This document shows positions 15,640-23,839 of a DNA stretch of 40,220 nucleotides, piece by piece. The notes beneath the pieces are model-generated. The model made no database searches. It saw only the letters and a program-made list of their open reading frames with translations, and was not told where the DNA came from. Both the position numbers and the translations under genes were made by a program. Position 1 is the stretch's first letter. Every line of letters begins with the position of its first letter. The DNA is from Clostridia bacterium. Lineage in GTDB: Bacteria; Bacillota; Clostridia; Christensenellales; Borkfalkiaceae. Location of the stretch: the NCBI GenBank assembly GCA_017408045.1, contig JAFQVL010000046.1:1-40220 (forward strand), in the 5' to 3' direction.

Positions 15640-15990
15640 TTAAAAGGGTTGGTCGGGTAATTCCACGCCGCCGCTATTGCCGCTATTGCTGCTGTTATCG
15701 TTGCTGCTATTGCTGCTATTATCGCTGCCGCTGTTACCTGTGGAATTGTCGTCCAATTCTCCGTCCGCGCCGCCGTTTCCGCTGTCCGAGCCGCTTTGCG
15801 TGCTGTCCGTACCGCTTATTGCAGCAGACGGGGTAGAGGAATAGGAAGGCGGAGTAGGGGAAGAGCCTTCAGGCGTTGCATCGGTGCAACCGACAAAGCC
15901 CACGCTCAAGGCGCAAACAAGCGCCATGACCGCAAATACCGTAAAACACCGCTTGCGTATTTTCAAAGCAGGCATTTTTCGTTTAACCAT
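15640..15990 (-). CDS. Small putative lipoprotein with Ser/Asn/Gly-rich tail
   Basis: This is a 116-residue protein. The start at 15990 is chosen because its ATG overlaps the stop of the upstream small gene (ATGGTTAA), which suggests translational coupling. No separate ribosome binding site is seen. A basic N-terminus (VKRKMPALKIRKR) precedes a hydrophobic segment ending in GFVGC, a lipobox-like sequence that would anchor a lipid-modified Cys in the outer face of the membrane. The rest is low complexity, rich in Ser, Asn, Asp, Gly and Thr, like a flexible surface linker with no recognisable domain. Function unknown. It is the last gene of a three-gene operon before a terminator. Confidence 0.65.
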   Translation of the reverse strand: MVKRKMPALKIRKRCFTVFAVMALVCALSVGFVGCTDATPEGSSPTPPSYSSTPSAAISGTDSTQSGSDSGNGGADGELDDNSTGNSGSDNSSNSSNDNSSNSGNSGGVELPDQPF

Positions 15991-16129
15991 TCGTTTCGAA
16001 ACTACCGTCGTTAGGATTGCCGAACTCGTGGTTTTCGCCGTTGAAATTACCGTTGACGGTGCTGGAGGTGACAATGTCCTCATCGAAAGCAACGATGGAG
16101 ATTTTTAATACTTCATAAACGTTTTTCAT
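15983..16129 (-). CDS. Small hypothetical protein of 48 residues
   Basis: This short gene starts at the ATG at 16129, eight bases after a strong AGGAGG on the minus strand, 18 bases after the 999-residue protein ends. It reads MKNVYEVLKISIVAFDEDIV and continues as a Ser/Asn/Gly-rich tail. The opening M-K-x-x-Y-x-x-x-x-I-x-I-x-x-F-D pattern followed by a polar tail resembles small proteins of unknown role seen beside exported proteins in Firmicutes. Its stop overlaps the start of the next gene. The good ribosome binding site and the overlap make it a real gene in my view. I cannot name a function. Confidence 0.65.
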   Translation of the reverse strand: MKNVYEVLKISIVAFDEDIVTSSTVNGNFNGENHEFGNPNDGSFETNG

Positions 16130-16147
16130 ATTGTGTTTCCTCCTTCG

Positions 16148-19147
16148 TTATGCTTGATTGCCAAGCGATGCTACGTACGCTTCCGTGGATACGCCGTAGT
16201 TGTAAAGCGCGCGTGCCAAATCTGCCATAGCGCCTTCTTTGCCTTCCTGACCGAACTGGTAAGCGTAAGCATTTACACTGTAAGTCAAGGTCTGCATCAC
16301 AATTCCATCATACTTCAATACAAAAGTAAACGTATCGTTAAACTGCGTTGCCATCAAGCCGCCGGTGGAGTAGGTCGTGCCGGTAAGCTCTACTTTTTCG
16401 TCGTTTACGTACAATTCCACTTTTTCATCGTAGCTGCTCAATTTTACGTACAAGGTGTTGAGGGAGCTGAAGTTCAAGTTAGCGCCCGTGAAGTAAACGG
16501 GATAGCCGTTTTCAACATCGGGGTTTGCTACCAACGTGAAGTCGGTGCTGGTAGGTACAGCGCCGAGGTTAGAAAGGTCGGCAACAAGGTTATCTGTGTC
16601 ATAGTCCTTGTACATCTGTGCCGCCGCGCCGTATTGAAGCAGAGCGTTCAGAAGGTTGGTCATTTCTTCGCCGGTGGTGTTTTCAAGCTGATAATCAATG
16701 TAATCTTTTACGCAGTATTCAGTCTTGCTTGCCAAGGTTTCGTCGTTCAACGTCAGAACTGCGGAGATATTTTCACCCATGAATTGAGGAGCAACCTGCA
16801 AGGAATAAACGTACAGACCATCTACCTTCGTACCCGTAACGGTGGTGGTGTTGCCTGCCAACGTGAAGGTCATTTCAGCACCTGCGTACGTATCATCCAT
16901 AGCTACCTTGTAGTTCATCGTCAACTCTTCCCCAAGGGTCAAGCCTGCAGAAACGATTTCGGTGTATTCTACAAAGGTAATGTCGCAAATCTGTCCGTTA
17001 CCAGAATAGAACTTTACGTAGTCATACTTAGCGTCTTTATTCATGGAGAAATAGCCGCCGTCTGCGTTGTAGATGTTGTAATATTCTTCGTTTTTAACAA
17101 CGAAAACGTTTTCAGCGCCTTTAGCAAACAGATTGTTGGAAGTACCTTCGTAAATGTTGTAAGTGCCGTCGTCGTTGCGTACCACGCGGAAAAGATAGCT
17201 GCTCAATTCGGTGGTAGGCTTATCATCATACGCAGTGTATCTATCGCTACTCCAAGTGGTCTTTACATACATCGCTACTTCTTCGTCTGCACGGGTAAAG
17301 GTGAAGTAGTAATAACCCGAATAGTCAACGGAAAGGGGATCTACAAATTCGCAAACGCTGCAAACGCCGTCAACGTAGTCGTGGCTGCCGAGTTCACCTT
17401 CTTCCGTTTTGGTTGCATCGCAGCGGCTGCAATCATAGTTGATGACTTCTTTTACTTGGCAAGTGCCAGGAGTGGTGCTTGCGATTTGGTAATCGTGTCC
17501 AAGAGCAGGTGCGGTTTCTACAAATTCCTCGTAACCGCAATCGCAGGTTTTCTGGATTCCGCCTGCGGTGGTGCAGGTTGCTTCAACAGGTGTTTCCGTC
17601 AAAGAATGTACGTGCGCCAAGTTCGTGGTGTAGTAAACCGTCGCCGCGTTTAATTTATAAAGAGTAATTGCTTTTTGGTTTGAAGCATAATAACGGAAAC
17701 GTGCACCACTCCCATTATAGTATTTCAATGCAATGCCACCCTCACCGGTGATTGTCGGCGCGCCGTTGGTCATAGAAATGCTATTAGTATATTGCTGGGA
17801 GGTGCTAGTTTCTAATCCATTCGATGACGAATTTCTACCGATGTAATAACCGCTTTTAGATTTAATGGTGTACATATCTCCACTTTTTGCAATTTCAAAG
17901 GTTGCGGCTTTTGTTGTATCGTTGGCTACAATAGAATTATTGGAAATTTCAATAGTAATATAATTCCCGGCAGCATCCAGAGATGTTAAACCACCATTAA
18001 AGGCAACGTTTCCACCCTCGTAAACAATAAGGTACGTACCCGACCAGTCGACTTGCTCGGACGTTACTTTTTCAAAGTTGCCGCTGCCACCTGCGGAATA
18101 GGAATATACAGCATACAAAGTGGTGTCTGCTGCGCCCATTGTATATTCGTCGCCAGCCTTATACAGCGTGGGGGCGGTGGTGGTTACTTCATCTAACGTT
18201 GCTGCTGCCCAACCTGCAAAGGTGTAGTCGTTATAGTCAACTGCGGAAGGCAATTCACAGGTGTAGCCTTCTGCAACTTCTACGGATGCTACGCTTGCAA
18301 CTACGTCGGGGGTAGAAAAGCTCAACGTATATTTCGTCAGGTTTAATTTCGGAAGGGTTTGAATGGTGTGGTCATAACCACAATCCTTACAAACTTCATA
18401 GATACGACCGTCTGCTGTTTCGGTTGCGGGAATCGTCTGCTCTGCACCATAGTTGCAATCAACGGTGGTGGTCGATACAGTCTTACCACAATCGGCGGCG
18501 GTGCAGGTAACGGTTACGGTATGCGTTCCGTCGTCATTACTGTCGTATGTGGTCGTTGTATTCTCGTGTGCGCAGGTTTCAACTTCCATCTTATAAATAG
18601 AAACGTCATTCTGTCCGCTGCTGTAGCAAGAGAAAATTGAGCTTGAAGTGTTATAACGCAGCCAGTTTTTGGTGTTAGTGCCTTGCGCTTTGATAGTGGC
18701 TACGCCATCGGTAATTGTAATATTCCAAGAACTGTTTGCGCTAAGCGTGGTTTCTGTTCTTAAATAGTTTTTGCTGCTACTTGCTGCAAACAGATAGCCG
18801 CTGCCCGTATTGAAGGCAAACGTTCCGTCTTTAGTACCTGTTTCCAAGGTAAGAACTTGAACGCTGTCATTGATGGTTACAGTCTTGTCGCCTTTCGTAA
18901 CAGCGGTTTGTCCACGGTTGTTGCCGTTTTGCGTGGTGCTAAGAGCAACCGCCGAATCTTTCGCAACAATAACAACTTGGTCGCCGACAGCCAAGGTAGA
19001 TGCGTCCGTGACCAACGTGTAAGCGCCGTCTGCTTTAACGGTCTGCGGGGTGGGCGCAAAGCCGAGAACCGCGCCGATCGTCATCAGTACCGTCAGGCAT
19101 GCCGTTAGAATGGTGAGTAGTGCTTTTTTCACTCTTACATTCAACAT
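16148..19147 (-). CDS. Large secreted multidomain surface protein
   Basis: This is a 999-residue exported protein. AAAGGAG precedes the ATG at 19147. A signal peptide covers about residues 1-39 (basic VRVKKALL, then a hydrophobic stretch, then a likely cut near VKA-DG). Two related beta-rich blocks, around residues 40-185 and 355-500, each end in a SIYK or TLYK motif. Between and after them are Cys-rich CxxCG segments (CKDCGYDH near 255, KTCDCGYEE near 540, CSRCDATK near 575, VCSVCEF near 600). An InlB/Flg_new-type repeat (YTLSFSTPDVV ... FAGWAAATLD ... TLYAVYSY) lies near 275-350. The C-terminal 390 residues are acidic and beta-rich. There is no LPxTG motif, SLH or transmembrane anchor at the end. 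It probably binds carbohydrate or protein outside the cell. No catalytic motif was recognised. Confidence 0.8.
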   Translation of the reverse strand: MLNVRVKKALLTILTACLTVLMTIGAVLGFAPTPQTVKADGAYTLVTDASTLAVGDQVVIVAKDSAVALSTTQNGNNRGQTAVTKGDKTVTINDSVQVLTLETGTKDGTFAFNTGSGYLFAASSSKNYLRTETTLSANSSWNITITDGVATIKAQGTNTKNWLRYNTSSSIFSCYSSGQNDVSIYKMEVETCAHENTTTTYDSNDDGTHTVTVTCTAADCGKTVSTTTVDCNYGAEQTIPATETADGRIYEVCKDCGYDHTIQTLPKLNLTKYTLSFSTPDVVASVASVEVAEGYTCELPSAVDYNDYTFAGWAAATLDEVTTTAPTLYKAGDEYTMGAADTTLYAVYSYSAGGSGNFEKVTSEQVDWSGTYLIVYEGGNVAFNGGLTSLDAAGNYITIEISNNSIVANDTTKAATFEIAKSGDMYTIKSKSGYYIGRNSSSNGLETSTSQQYTNSISMTNGAPTITGEGGIALKYYNGSGARFRYYASNQKAITLYKLNAATVYYTTNLAHVHSLTETPVEATCTTAGGIQKTCDCGYEEFVETAPALGHDYQIASTTPGTCQVKEVINYDCSRCDATKTEEGELGSHDYVDGVCSVCEFVDPLSVDYSGYYYFTFTRADEEVAMYVKTTWSSDRYTAYDDKPTTELSSYLFRVVRNDDGTYNIYEGTSNNLFAKGAENVFVVKNEEYYNIYNADGGYFSMNKDAKYDYVKFYSGNGQICDITFVEYTEIVSAGLTLGEELTMNYKVAMDDTYAGAEMTFTLAGNTTTVTGTKVDGLYVYSLQVAPQFMGENISAVLTLNDETLASKTEYCVKDYIDYQLENTTGEEMTNLLNALLQYGAAAQMYKDYDTDNLVADLSNLGAVPTSTDFTLVANPDVENGYPVYFTGANLNFSSLNTLYVKLSSYDEKVELYVNDEKVELTGTTYSTGGLMATQFNDTFTFVLKYDGIVMQTLTYSVNAYAYQFGQEGKEGAMADLARALYNYGVSTEAYVASLGNQA

Positions 19148-19193
19148 AGGGGTTTCTCCTTTGTAAAAAATATTTTTTGTTTTTTATTTTCCA

Positions 19194-19199
19194 ATTATA
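19194..19199 (-). promoter_or_regulatory. Possible -10 box of the secreted-protein operon
   Basis: TATAAT on the minus strand, 47 bases before the start codon. No good -35 element is found 17 bases upstream (ATGGTT), so activation by another factor is possible. A small GGCGC/GCGCC hairpin lies in the spacer. Confidence 0.4.
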
Positions 19200-19304
19200 A
19201 ACGGGCGCAAGCGCCAAACCATAGTGTGGATAACGCGTATCCAAAACCAGAACGCTATTTTTTTACCACTTCGAAACGAAAACAATTTCTTCTATCAATT
19301 GTTG

Positions 19305-19330
19305 TTAATTGTTGTTAGTACAACAATTAA
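19305..19330. repeat. Perfect palindrome in intergenic region
   Basis: TTAATTGTTGT (19305-19315) and ACAACAATTAA (19320-19330) are exact inverted arms around TAGT. It is followed by AACCCCTAGGGGTT and a T-rich tract (19329-19356), which would make a terminator on the plus strand although no gene precedes it. The palindrome may be an operator for the operon at 19147. The 527-base gap 19148-19674 contains no gene that I can support. Confidence 0.5.
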
Positions 19331-19372
19331 CCCCTAGGGGTTGTTTTTTCTTTTTTATATTATGCCTCAGTA

Positions 19373-19409
19373 TTGTCATTCTGAGGAGCGATAGCGACGT
19401 GAGAATCGC
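19373..19409. repeat. REP-like sequence
   Basis: The stretch containing GTCATTCTGAGGAGCGATAG and ending GAGAATCGC resembles a short repetitive sequence I have seen in many bacterial genomes. CGATAGCG and CGCTAT form inverted arms. Only one copy is in this window. Confidence 0.45.
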
Positions 19410-19582
19410 TATTTCCCTCGTACACTAAATATAGTATCGCGTGTGCATGTGCGCGCACAATATATAGTTAATAACGTTATAGAATAGTTGCGCAGGAATG
19501 TCAACCGTTTTTCGGACGAATTACAAAATATTTATTTTCTTTCGTGTTTGAATAAAAAAACTTGAAAAAAGTGTGTGCGATT

Positions 19583-19619
19583 TTTGTTGGGTAGTCCCTT
19601 ATATTCTCTACCCAACAAA
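19583..19619. repeat. Perfect 12-bp inverted repeat
   Basis: TTTGTTGGGTAG (19583-19594) and CTACCCAACAAA (19608-19619) are exact inverted arms with a 13-base loop. It sits next to the dipeptidase terminator. The role is unknown. Confidence 0.6.
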
Positions 19620-19626
19620 GCAAAAA

Positions 19627-19650
19627 AAATCCCCGATTGTTCGGGGATTT
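19627..19650 (-). terminator. Terminator of the dipeptidase gene
   Basis: AAATCCCCGA and TCGGGGATTT form a perfect stem. On the minus strand it is followed by a run of eight T bases. Confidence 0.85.
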
Positions 19651-19674
19651 TGCTCGGATATAGTTTGTTTGGGT

Positions 19675-21039
19675 TTATTGTCTTCTGATTTTGATCGTCG
19701 CAACACGGTACTTTTCTTCGCAAGCGATGCGAGAAATCGCCTCGTAATACACCTTGTTCATTAGGGCAATACGCTCGAAGGAAACGAACTCGTTGGGTTG
19801 GTGAATGGTGCTGACTTCGCCGGGAACTTCCGGGCCAAAGCCGCACCCGTTTTCCAAGGCGCGCGCGTACGTGCCGCCGCCGATGGCAATCGGTTGACTA
19901 TTTGTGCCCATACATTCGTCGTACACGGATAAGAGAGTGCGAATGAGCTTGCCGTTCGGGTCGTTGTAAAGTGGCGCTTGATAATTTTCCACGGTGTAAG
20001 CAACGCCGCTTTCCGACAACGTATCCAAAATCTCTTCCTTGGTATGCGTCGCAGGGAAACGGATATCCACCGTGATATGCAGCGTGCCGTCCTCGTACTT
20101 GGCAAGGTTGGGGGACATGGTAAGTCTGCCCGTTTCGTCCTGCATATTTCTAAGCCCCAAGCGGTCTAAAAACGCAATCTCGTACGCCTCTTTGCAGTCG
20201 GGATTTACGCCCGCGAAAAACGCCATCATTTTTTCCAAAGCGTTATCGCCTTGGTCGGGGGTGGACGCGTGCGCGGATTTGCCGTAGGTGGTTAAATACC
20301 CCGTCGTGTTGTCGTAGAAACATTCCTCAAACTTTTCGTACAGAGAGAGCTGACTGCCTGCCTCTTTGCTGATGAGCGCGGTGGCTTTGCTGCATACCAT
20401 ATTCACGCGTTCGCCTGCGGTCAAAGTCTTGAAAGGTGCGTTTTCGATAGGGAAGTGCATCGTGAAATGCAAAATCCCTTTTTCCGCATAGATAACGGGG
20501 AAGTCCGCGTCGGGGGTAAAGCCTTCTTTGGGCATTTTAGCCACTTTGTTATAATGCTCGATACATTTCCAGCCGCTTTCCTCGTTGCAACCCAAAATCA
20601 GGCGCAACTGCCGTTTGGGGGTAATCCCCTCGTCCTTCAAGGCTTTCATCGCGTACAGACAGCATACGGCAGGGCCTTTATCGTCCAGCGCGCCTCGACC
20701 CCAAATCTTTTTGCCCTTCACGCCCGTAGACGATTCGTCCTCGTTAATCACGCCGCCAAAGGGGGGATACGTCCAACCGTCTCCGGCGGGTACGACGTCC
20801 AAGTGCGCCAAAATCGCAAACGGCTCGCCTTCACCGAAAATGACTTCGCCGACGTAGTTGTCGTAGTTTCTCGTTTCAAAGCCGAAGCTTTCCGCCTTCG
20901 CCAAAAACGCTTGCAGACAAGCCGCCGCCTCTTTTCCAAACGGAGCGTTTTCCTCTGCCGCTTTCATGGACGAATCATAGCGTAAAATTTCCGCGATAAA
21001 TTCCACGGTTTCATCAAAATAACGTTCGGTTATATGCAT
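19675..21039 (-). CDS. M20 family dipeptidase (PepV/Sapep-like)
   Basis: This 454-residue zinc peptidase belongs to the M20A dipeptidase group. Motifs in order: FAILAHLDVVPAGDGW with the first metal His and the Asp (about 71-87), IWGRGALDDKGPAV with the bridging Asp (about 110-123), GCNEESGWKC with the catalytic and metal Glu pair (about 148-158), DADFPVIYAEKG, and near the end AIGGGTYARALENG. The length matches PepV-like enzymes, which cut dipeptides in the cytoplasm and need an N-terminal amine. The upstream ribosome binding site AGAGGTG is acceptable. It stands alone. Its promoter side adjoins the repeat element at 21060. Confidence 0.92.
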   Translation of the reverse strand: MHITERYFDETVEFIAEILRYDSSMKAAEENAPFGKEAAACLQAFLAKAESFGFETRNYDNYVGEVIFGEGEPFAILAHLDVVPAGDGWTYPPFGGVINEDESSTGVKGKKIWGRGALDDKGPAVCCLYAMKALKDEGITPKRQLRLILGCNEESGWKCIEHYNKVAKMPKEGFTPDADFPVIYAEKGILHFTMHFPIENAPFKTLTAGERVNMVCSKATALISKEAGSQLSLYEKFEECFYDNTTGYLTTYGKSAHASTPDQGDNALEKMMAFFAGVNPDCKEAYEIAFLDRLGLRNMQDETGRLTMSPNLAKYEDGTLHITVDIRFPATHTKEEILDTLSESGVAYTVENYQAPLYNDPNGKLIRTLLSVYDECMGTNSQPIAIGGGTYARALENGCGFGPEVPGEVSTIHQPNEFVSFERIALMNKVYYEAISRIACEEKYRVATIKIRRQ

Positions 21040-21059
21040 AGAACACCTCTTAAATTTCT

Positions 21060-21616
21060 TAAGCTGACATGACTTGAATCATTTAGGTTTTGACGGCGAG
21101 AAATCCCCTAACTGTTCAGGATTTCCTCTTGCAATACGGGCAGTATTCCTGCGCGAAAATCCTTTCATTTAAGAAATTTCGCGCTCGTGAAAACTGCAAA
21201 GCATCTTAGCCGGACAAGAGTAATACAAACCTGCTGCAATGCGCGCCATTTTCTTAACTTTCGGCAAATCCGCACTTGTAGTATTGATATACAACTGCGT
21301 GCGTCTTCACCAAAATTTATCGAAATATTCACGCATTGCAGTACGCAGTAATTCTTAATGTGCTGATTTTGGATAAGACAAGGCGAAACCGCAGGGCAAC
21401 CTAAACGGTTTACCGAGGATTTCAACGCAGTATTTAGACAAAATCAGCCATTAAAAATCAGGCTTGTATTATTCTTGTCTGGCTACAATAGAGATTTTGT
21501 GATGCATTTAGGCGGTGGCGACCGCCGCCGTATCGTTATACTGCAAGGGCGCAACCGTCTTAAAGGCGCGCAAAATAACATTTTAAGACTGAAATGATTC
21601 AAGTCTTGTCAGCTTA
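21060..21616. mobile_element. 280-bp inverted-repeat element, copy A, interrupted by another element
   Basis: The ends TAAGCTGACATGACTTGAAT (from 21060) and the complementary sequence ending CTTGTCAGCTTA at 21616 are inverted repeats of about 25 bases with one mismatch. The interior matches copies B (26915-27193) and C (27787-28066), including the GGCGGTGGCGACCGCCGCC hairpin. Without the nested insert (21207-21485) it is about 278 bp, the same as the others. It encodes nothing. It occupies most of the 749-base gap between the dipeptidase gene and the radC promoter, and acts like a MITE or a structured RNA unit. Confidence 0.85.
21207..21485. mobile_element. Nested insertion element of a second family
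   Basis: This segment is absent from the other two copies of the host element. It has its own imperfect inverted ends: TAGCCGGACAAGAGTAATAC at the left and the complement of TAGCCAGACAAGAATAATAC at the right, about 27 bases with three mismatches. TA may be duplicated at the borders. Inside are further inverted arms such as GCTGATTTTG/CAAAATCAGC. No protein is encoded. It is nearly the same size as the element it interrupts. Confidence 0.75.
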
Positions 21617-21723
21617 CCTATTCTATTTTACCTGAAAACGCCGTTAATTTCCACTCTTTTTCGGGATTTTTTCAAAAAAATATGAAAAAATTTTTTATAG
21701 ACGGTTGTTTTTTTGCTTTGCCT

Positions 21724-21752
21724 TTGACATTTCAAGAAAAGTATGCTAAAAT
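21724..21752 (+). promoter_or_regulatory. Promoter of the radC-kinase operon
   Basis: TTGACA (21724-21729) and TAAAAT (21747-21752) with a 17-base spacer, about 30 bases from the first codon. Confidence 0.75.
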
Positions 21753-21788
21753 ATAGGTATATTTTATACAGGACGGACGAGGTAGCAG

Positions 21789-22511
21789 GTGGAACACGCA
21801 GGACATAGAAAGCGGTTAATTGAAAAGCTTGGCATGGGGAGTTTGCCGGAACACGAGGTTTTGGAGGCTCTGCTCTTTAATGCTGTTCCGAGGATCAACA
21901 CCAACGATTTGGCGCATCGGCTGCTGGCTCGGTTTGGAACTGTGCCTGCCGTGCTTGGCGCACCCTTACGGCAGCTCAAAGAAGTGGAAGGCGTAGGGGA
22001 TTCCCTGGCGTCCTATCTCAGATGTATCGGTACGTTCTGCGAACGGTATTACGCAGAGTATCGCGATCGCTTTCCCAAGACGTACGAGCAATCGGAATTT
22101 TCGGCGTACGTGTATAGGGAGTACGCTTACCTACAAGACGAGGTGCTGGATTGTTTCTTGGTCGAGCGTTCGGGAAAAATTTTGCAACGCAGACGCTTTT
22201 CGGCGAACGCGCAGGATTTCGCGACCGTCAAACCCGAGGATATGACCGCGGTATTGGGTATTCGCGGTGTGGCGGGCGTTGTGTTGGTGCACAACCACCC
22301 CGGCGCAAGGTCTACGCCTTCACAGGCGGATAACGAATTGACCAAGCAAATACAATGGATGTGCAGCTTCCATAACCTGCTGTTTTGCGACCATATCGTT
22401 TGCGGCTACGACGGGGTATATAGCTATTATCAAGACGGTAAACTGGGGGATATCAGCCGTACCTGCTCGATACGGCAGCTGCTTGCGGAGGGGAATTATG
22501 GGAAAGACTAA
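21789..22511 (+). CDS. radC: RadC-family JAB-domain protein
   Basis: This is a 240-residue protein with a GTG start at 21789, chosen because the family opening (HRKRLIEKLG, then LPEHEVLEALLF) begins right there. The N-terminal third has a helix-hairpin-helix-like segment (LKEVEGVGDSLASYLR). The C-terminal half is a JAB/MPN metalloprotease-like fold with its signature HNHPGARSTPSQAD near residues 172-185. Despite the name, RadC has no proven DNA repair role, and members in mobile elements are common. Here it is chromosomal and heads an operon with a sensor kinase, whose start overlaps its last 14 bases. That suggests co-regulation rather than repair. Confidence 0.9.
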   Translation: MEHAGHRKRLIEKLGMGSLPEHEVLEALLFNAVPRINTNDLAHRLLARFGTVPAVLGAPLRQLKEVEGVGDSLASYLRCIGTFCERYYAEYRDRFPKTYEQSEFSAYVYREYAYLQDEVLDCFLVERSGKILQRRRFSANAQDFATVKPEDMTAVLGIRGVAGVVLVHNHPGARSTPSQADNELTKQIQWMCSFHNLLFCDHIVCGYDGVYSYYQDGKLGDISRTCSIRQLLAEGNYGKD

Positions 22512-23805
22512 TCCGCCGACCAACGGTACTTTGACGGAAAAACTCAAACAAAGCAGGTTTTATAAATTCTTCGAAAAGAAAATCGACTGGAAGATGGAAC
22601 GGCAAGTGGCGGTGGTGGTAAACGTGGTAATGTATATCCTGATCGTCATCACGGAAATGCTGCTGTTCGTGGAGCTGTTTTCGCAGCGAAAGCTGCCGAT
22701 AGAGGGTAATAATTTCGGTGGACGCTTGGTGGTGTTGATCATCGCCAGCGGTACTTTGACGATAGGCAATGCCGTGCGCGTGTTCTTTTCCAGCAACTCG
22801 GTTGTCAAGTTCGTATGCTTTATTTTGGAGATGATCGCCTCGGTGGCAATGATTTCGGTGACTGGCTCGAATTACCTCATATTCTTGTATATTATCCTAT
22901 TGACGGAATTCTACATCAGTTCTAAAAAGCCGATGAACGCCTTGGCGGTGTTCATTCTGTCCATTCCCGTATATATCGCTTCGTACTGGGTGGCGATGAG
23001 CCTTTGGCGTGGCGGCACGGAATTGCCTTACGCCGTCGTTATTTCCGACTCTGTATGGGCGCTCGTTGCGTTGGTAGCGCATTTCTTCTTGGTGAATTTT
23101 GCGCTGGGCTTTTATCGACAGTATTTGAAGCTGGATAAGGCGTTGACGGAGCTTGGCGAGAGCCGTAGCGAACTGCAAAAGGCGTATGATTCGCTTGCGG
23201 AGGCGACGGCTTTGGAGGAAAGGCAGCGTATCGCCAAGGAAATTCACGATACCGCAGGACATTCCATCACCACCGTCATTATGCAGACGGAGGCGGCAAA
23301 GCTCGTGATTGATAAAAACCCCGAGGATGCAAAAATGAAGTTGATTGCGGCGAACCTGCAGGCGAAAAACGCTTTGGAGCAGCTACGCGAAAGCGTGCAC
23401 GTGCTTTCGGGTAATACCGCAAAGGGAACGCTGAAAAACGAATTGACCAAGGTGATTGAGGAATCGGCGCAGGGTACGGGGATTTCTATTCGTTATGAAA
23501 TCGAGGATATTACGGTGTCTGCCGCCAAGGACAGAATGTTGTGCAACGCTTTGAAGGAATGTATTTCTAACGGGCTGCGCCACGGCGGCGCGACGGCGTT
23601 TTGGGTGGAACTCAAACCCGAATTTGGGCAGGTAAAACTGCTGATTTCCGACAACGGCTGCGGCGTAGACGTAGGCAATCTGAAGAAGGGCTTTGGCTTG
23701 ACTGCGATGTCGGAAAGTGCAGAGCGTTTGGGCGGTAGCTTGCAACTGAACTCGGAAGAGGGGGACGGCTTAGAGGTTGTGGTACGTTTGCCGATAGAGG
23801 GGTAA
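22498..23805 (+). CDS. Membrane sensor histidine kinase, NarL/DesK type
   Basis: This is a 435-residue kinase. The ATG at 22498 follows GGAGGGG; the frame extends to a TTG at 22483 but that is less likely. The first 220 residues contain about six hydrophobic segments (for example VVVNVVMYILIVITEMLLFV) forming a membrane sensor without an obvious ligand domain. A coiled segment leads to ERQRIAKEIHDTAGHS, the HisKA_3 dimerisation motif with the phosphorylated His at about 250. The HATPase domain carries LISDNGCGVD and KGFGLTAMSESAERLGG. It phosphorylates the response regulator encoded immediately downstream. The signal is unknown. Confidence 0.93.
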   Translation: MGKTNPPTNGTLTEKLKQSRFYKFFEKKIDWKMERQVAVVVNVVMYILIVITEMLLFVELFSQRKLPIEGNNFGGRLVVLIIASGTLTIGNAVRVFFSSNSVVKFVCFILEMIASVAMISVTGSNYLIFLYIILLTEFYISSKKPMNALAVFILSIPVYIASYWVAMSLWRGGTELPYAVVISDSVWALVALVAHFFLVNFALGFYRQYLKLDKALTELGESRSELQKAYDSLAEATALEERQRIAKEIHDTAGHSITTVIMQTEAAKLVIDKNPEDAKMKLIAANLQAKNALEQLRESVHVLSGNTAKGTLKNELTKVIEESAQGTGISIRYEIEDITVSAAKDRMLCNALKECISNGLRHGGATAFWVELKPEFGQVKLLISDNGCGVDVGNLKKGFGLTAMSESAERLGGSLQLNSEEGDGLEVVVRLPIEG

Positions 23806-23839
23806 GCGAAAGGATTGAATCGAAACAGGAGAGGCTGTT

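Noticed and set aside
16133-17653. Plus-strand frame of 506 residues
   Set aside because: It lies fully antisense to the 999-residue secreted protein, which has a signal peptide and a ribosome binding site. The plus frame has no recognisable domain.
21165-21425. Minus-strand frame of 86 residues
   Set aside because: It spans the junction between copy A and the nested element and has no independent support as a gene.
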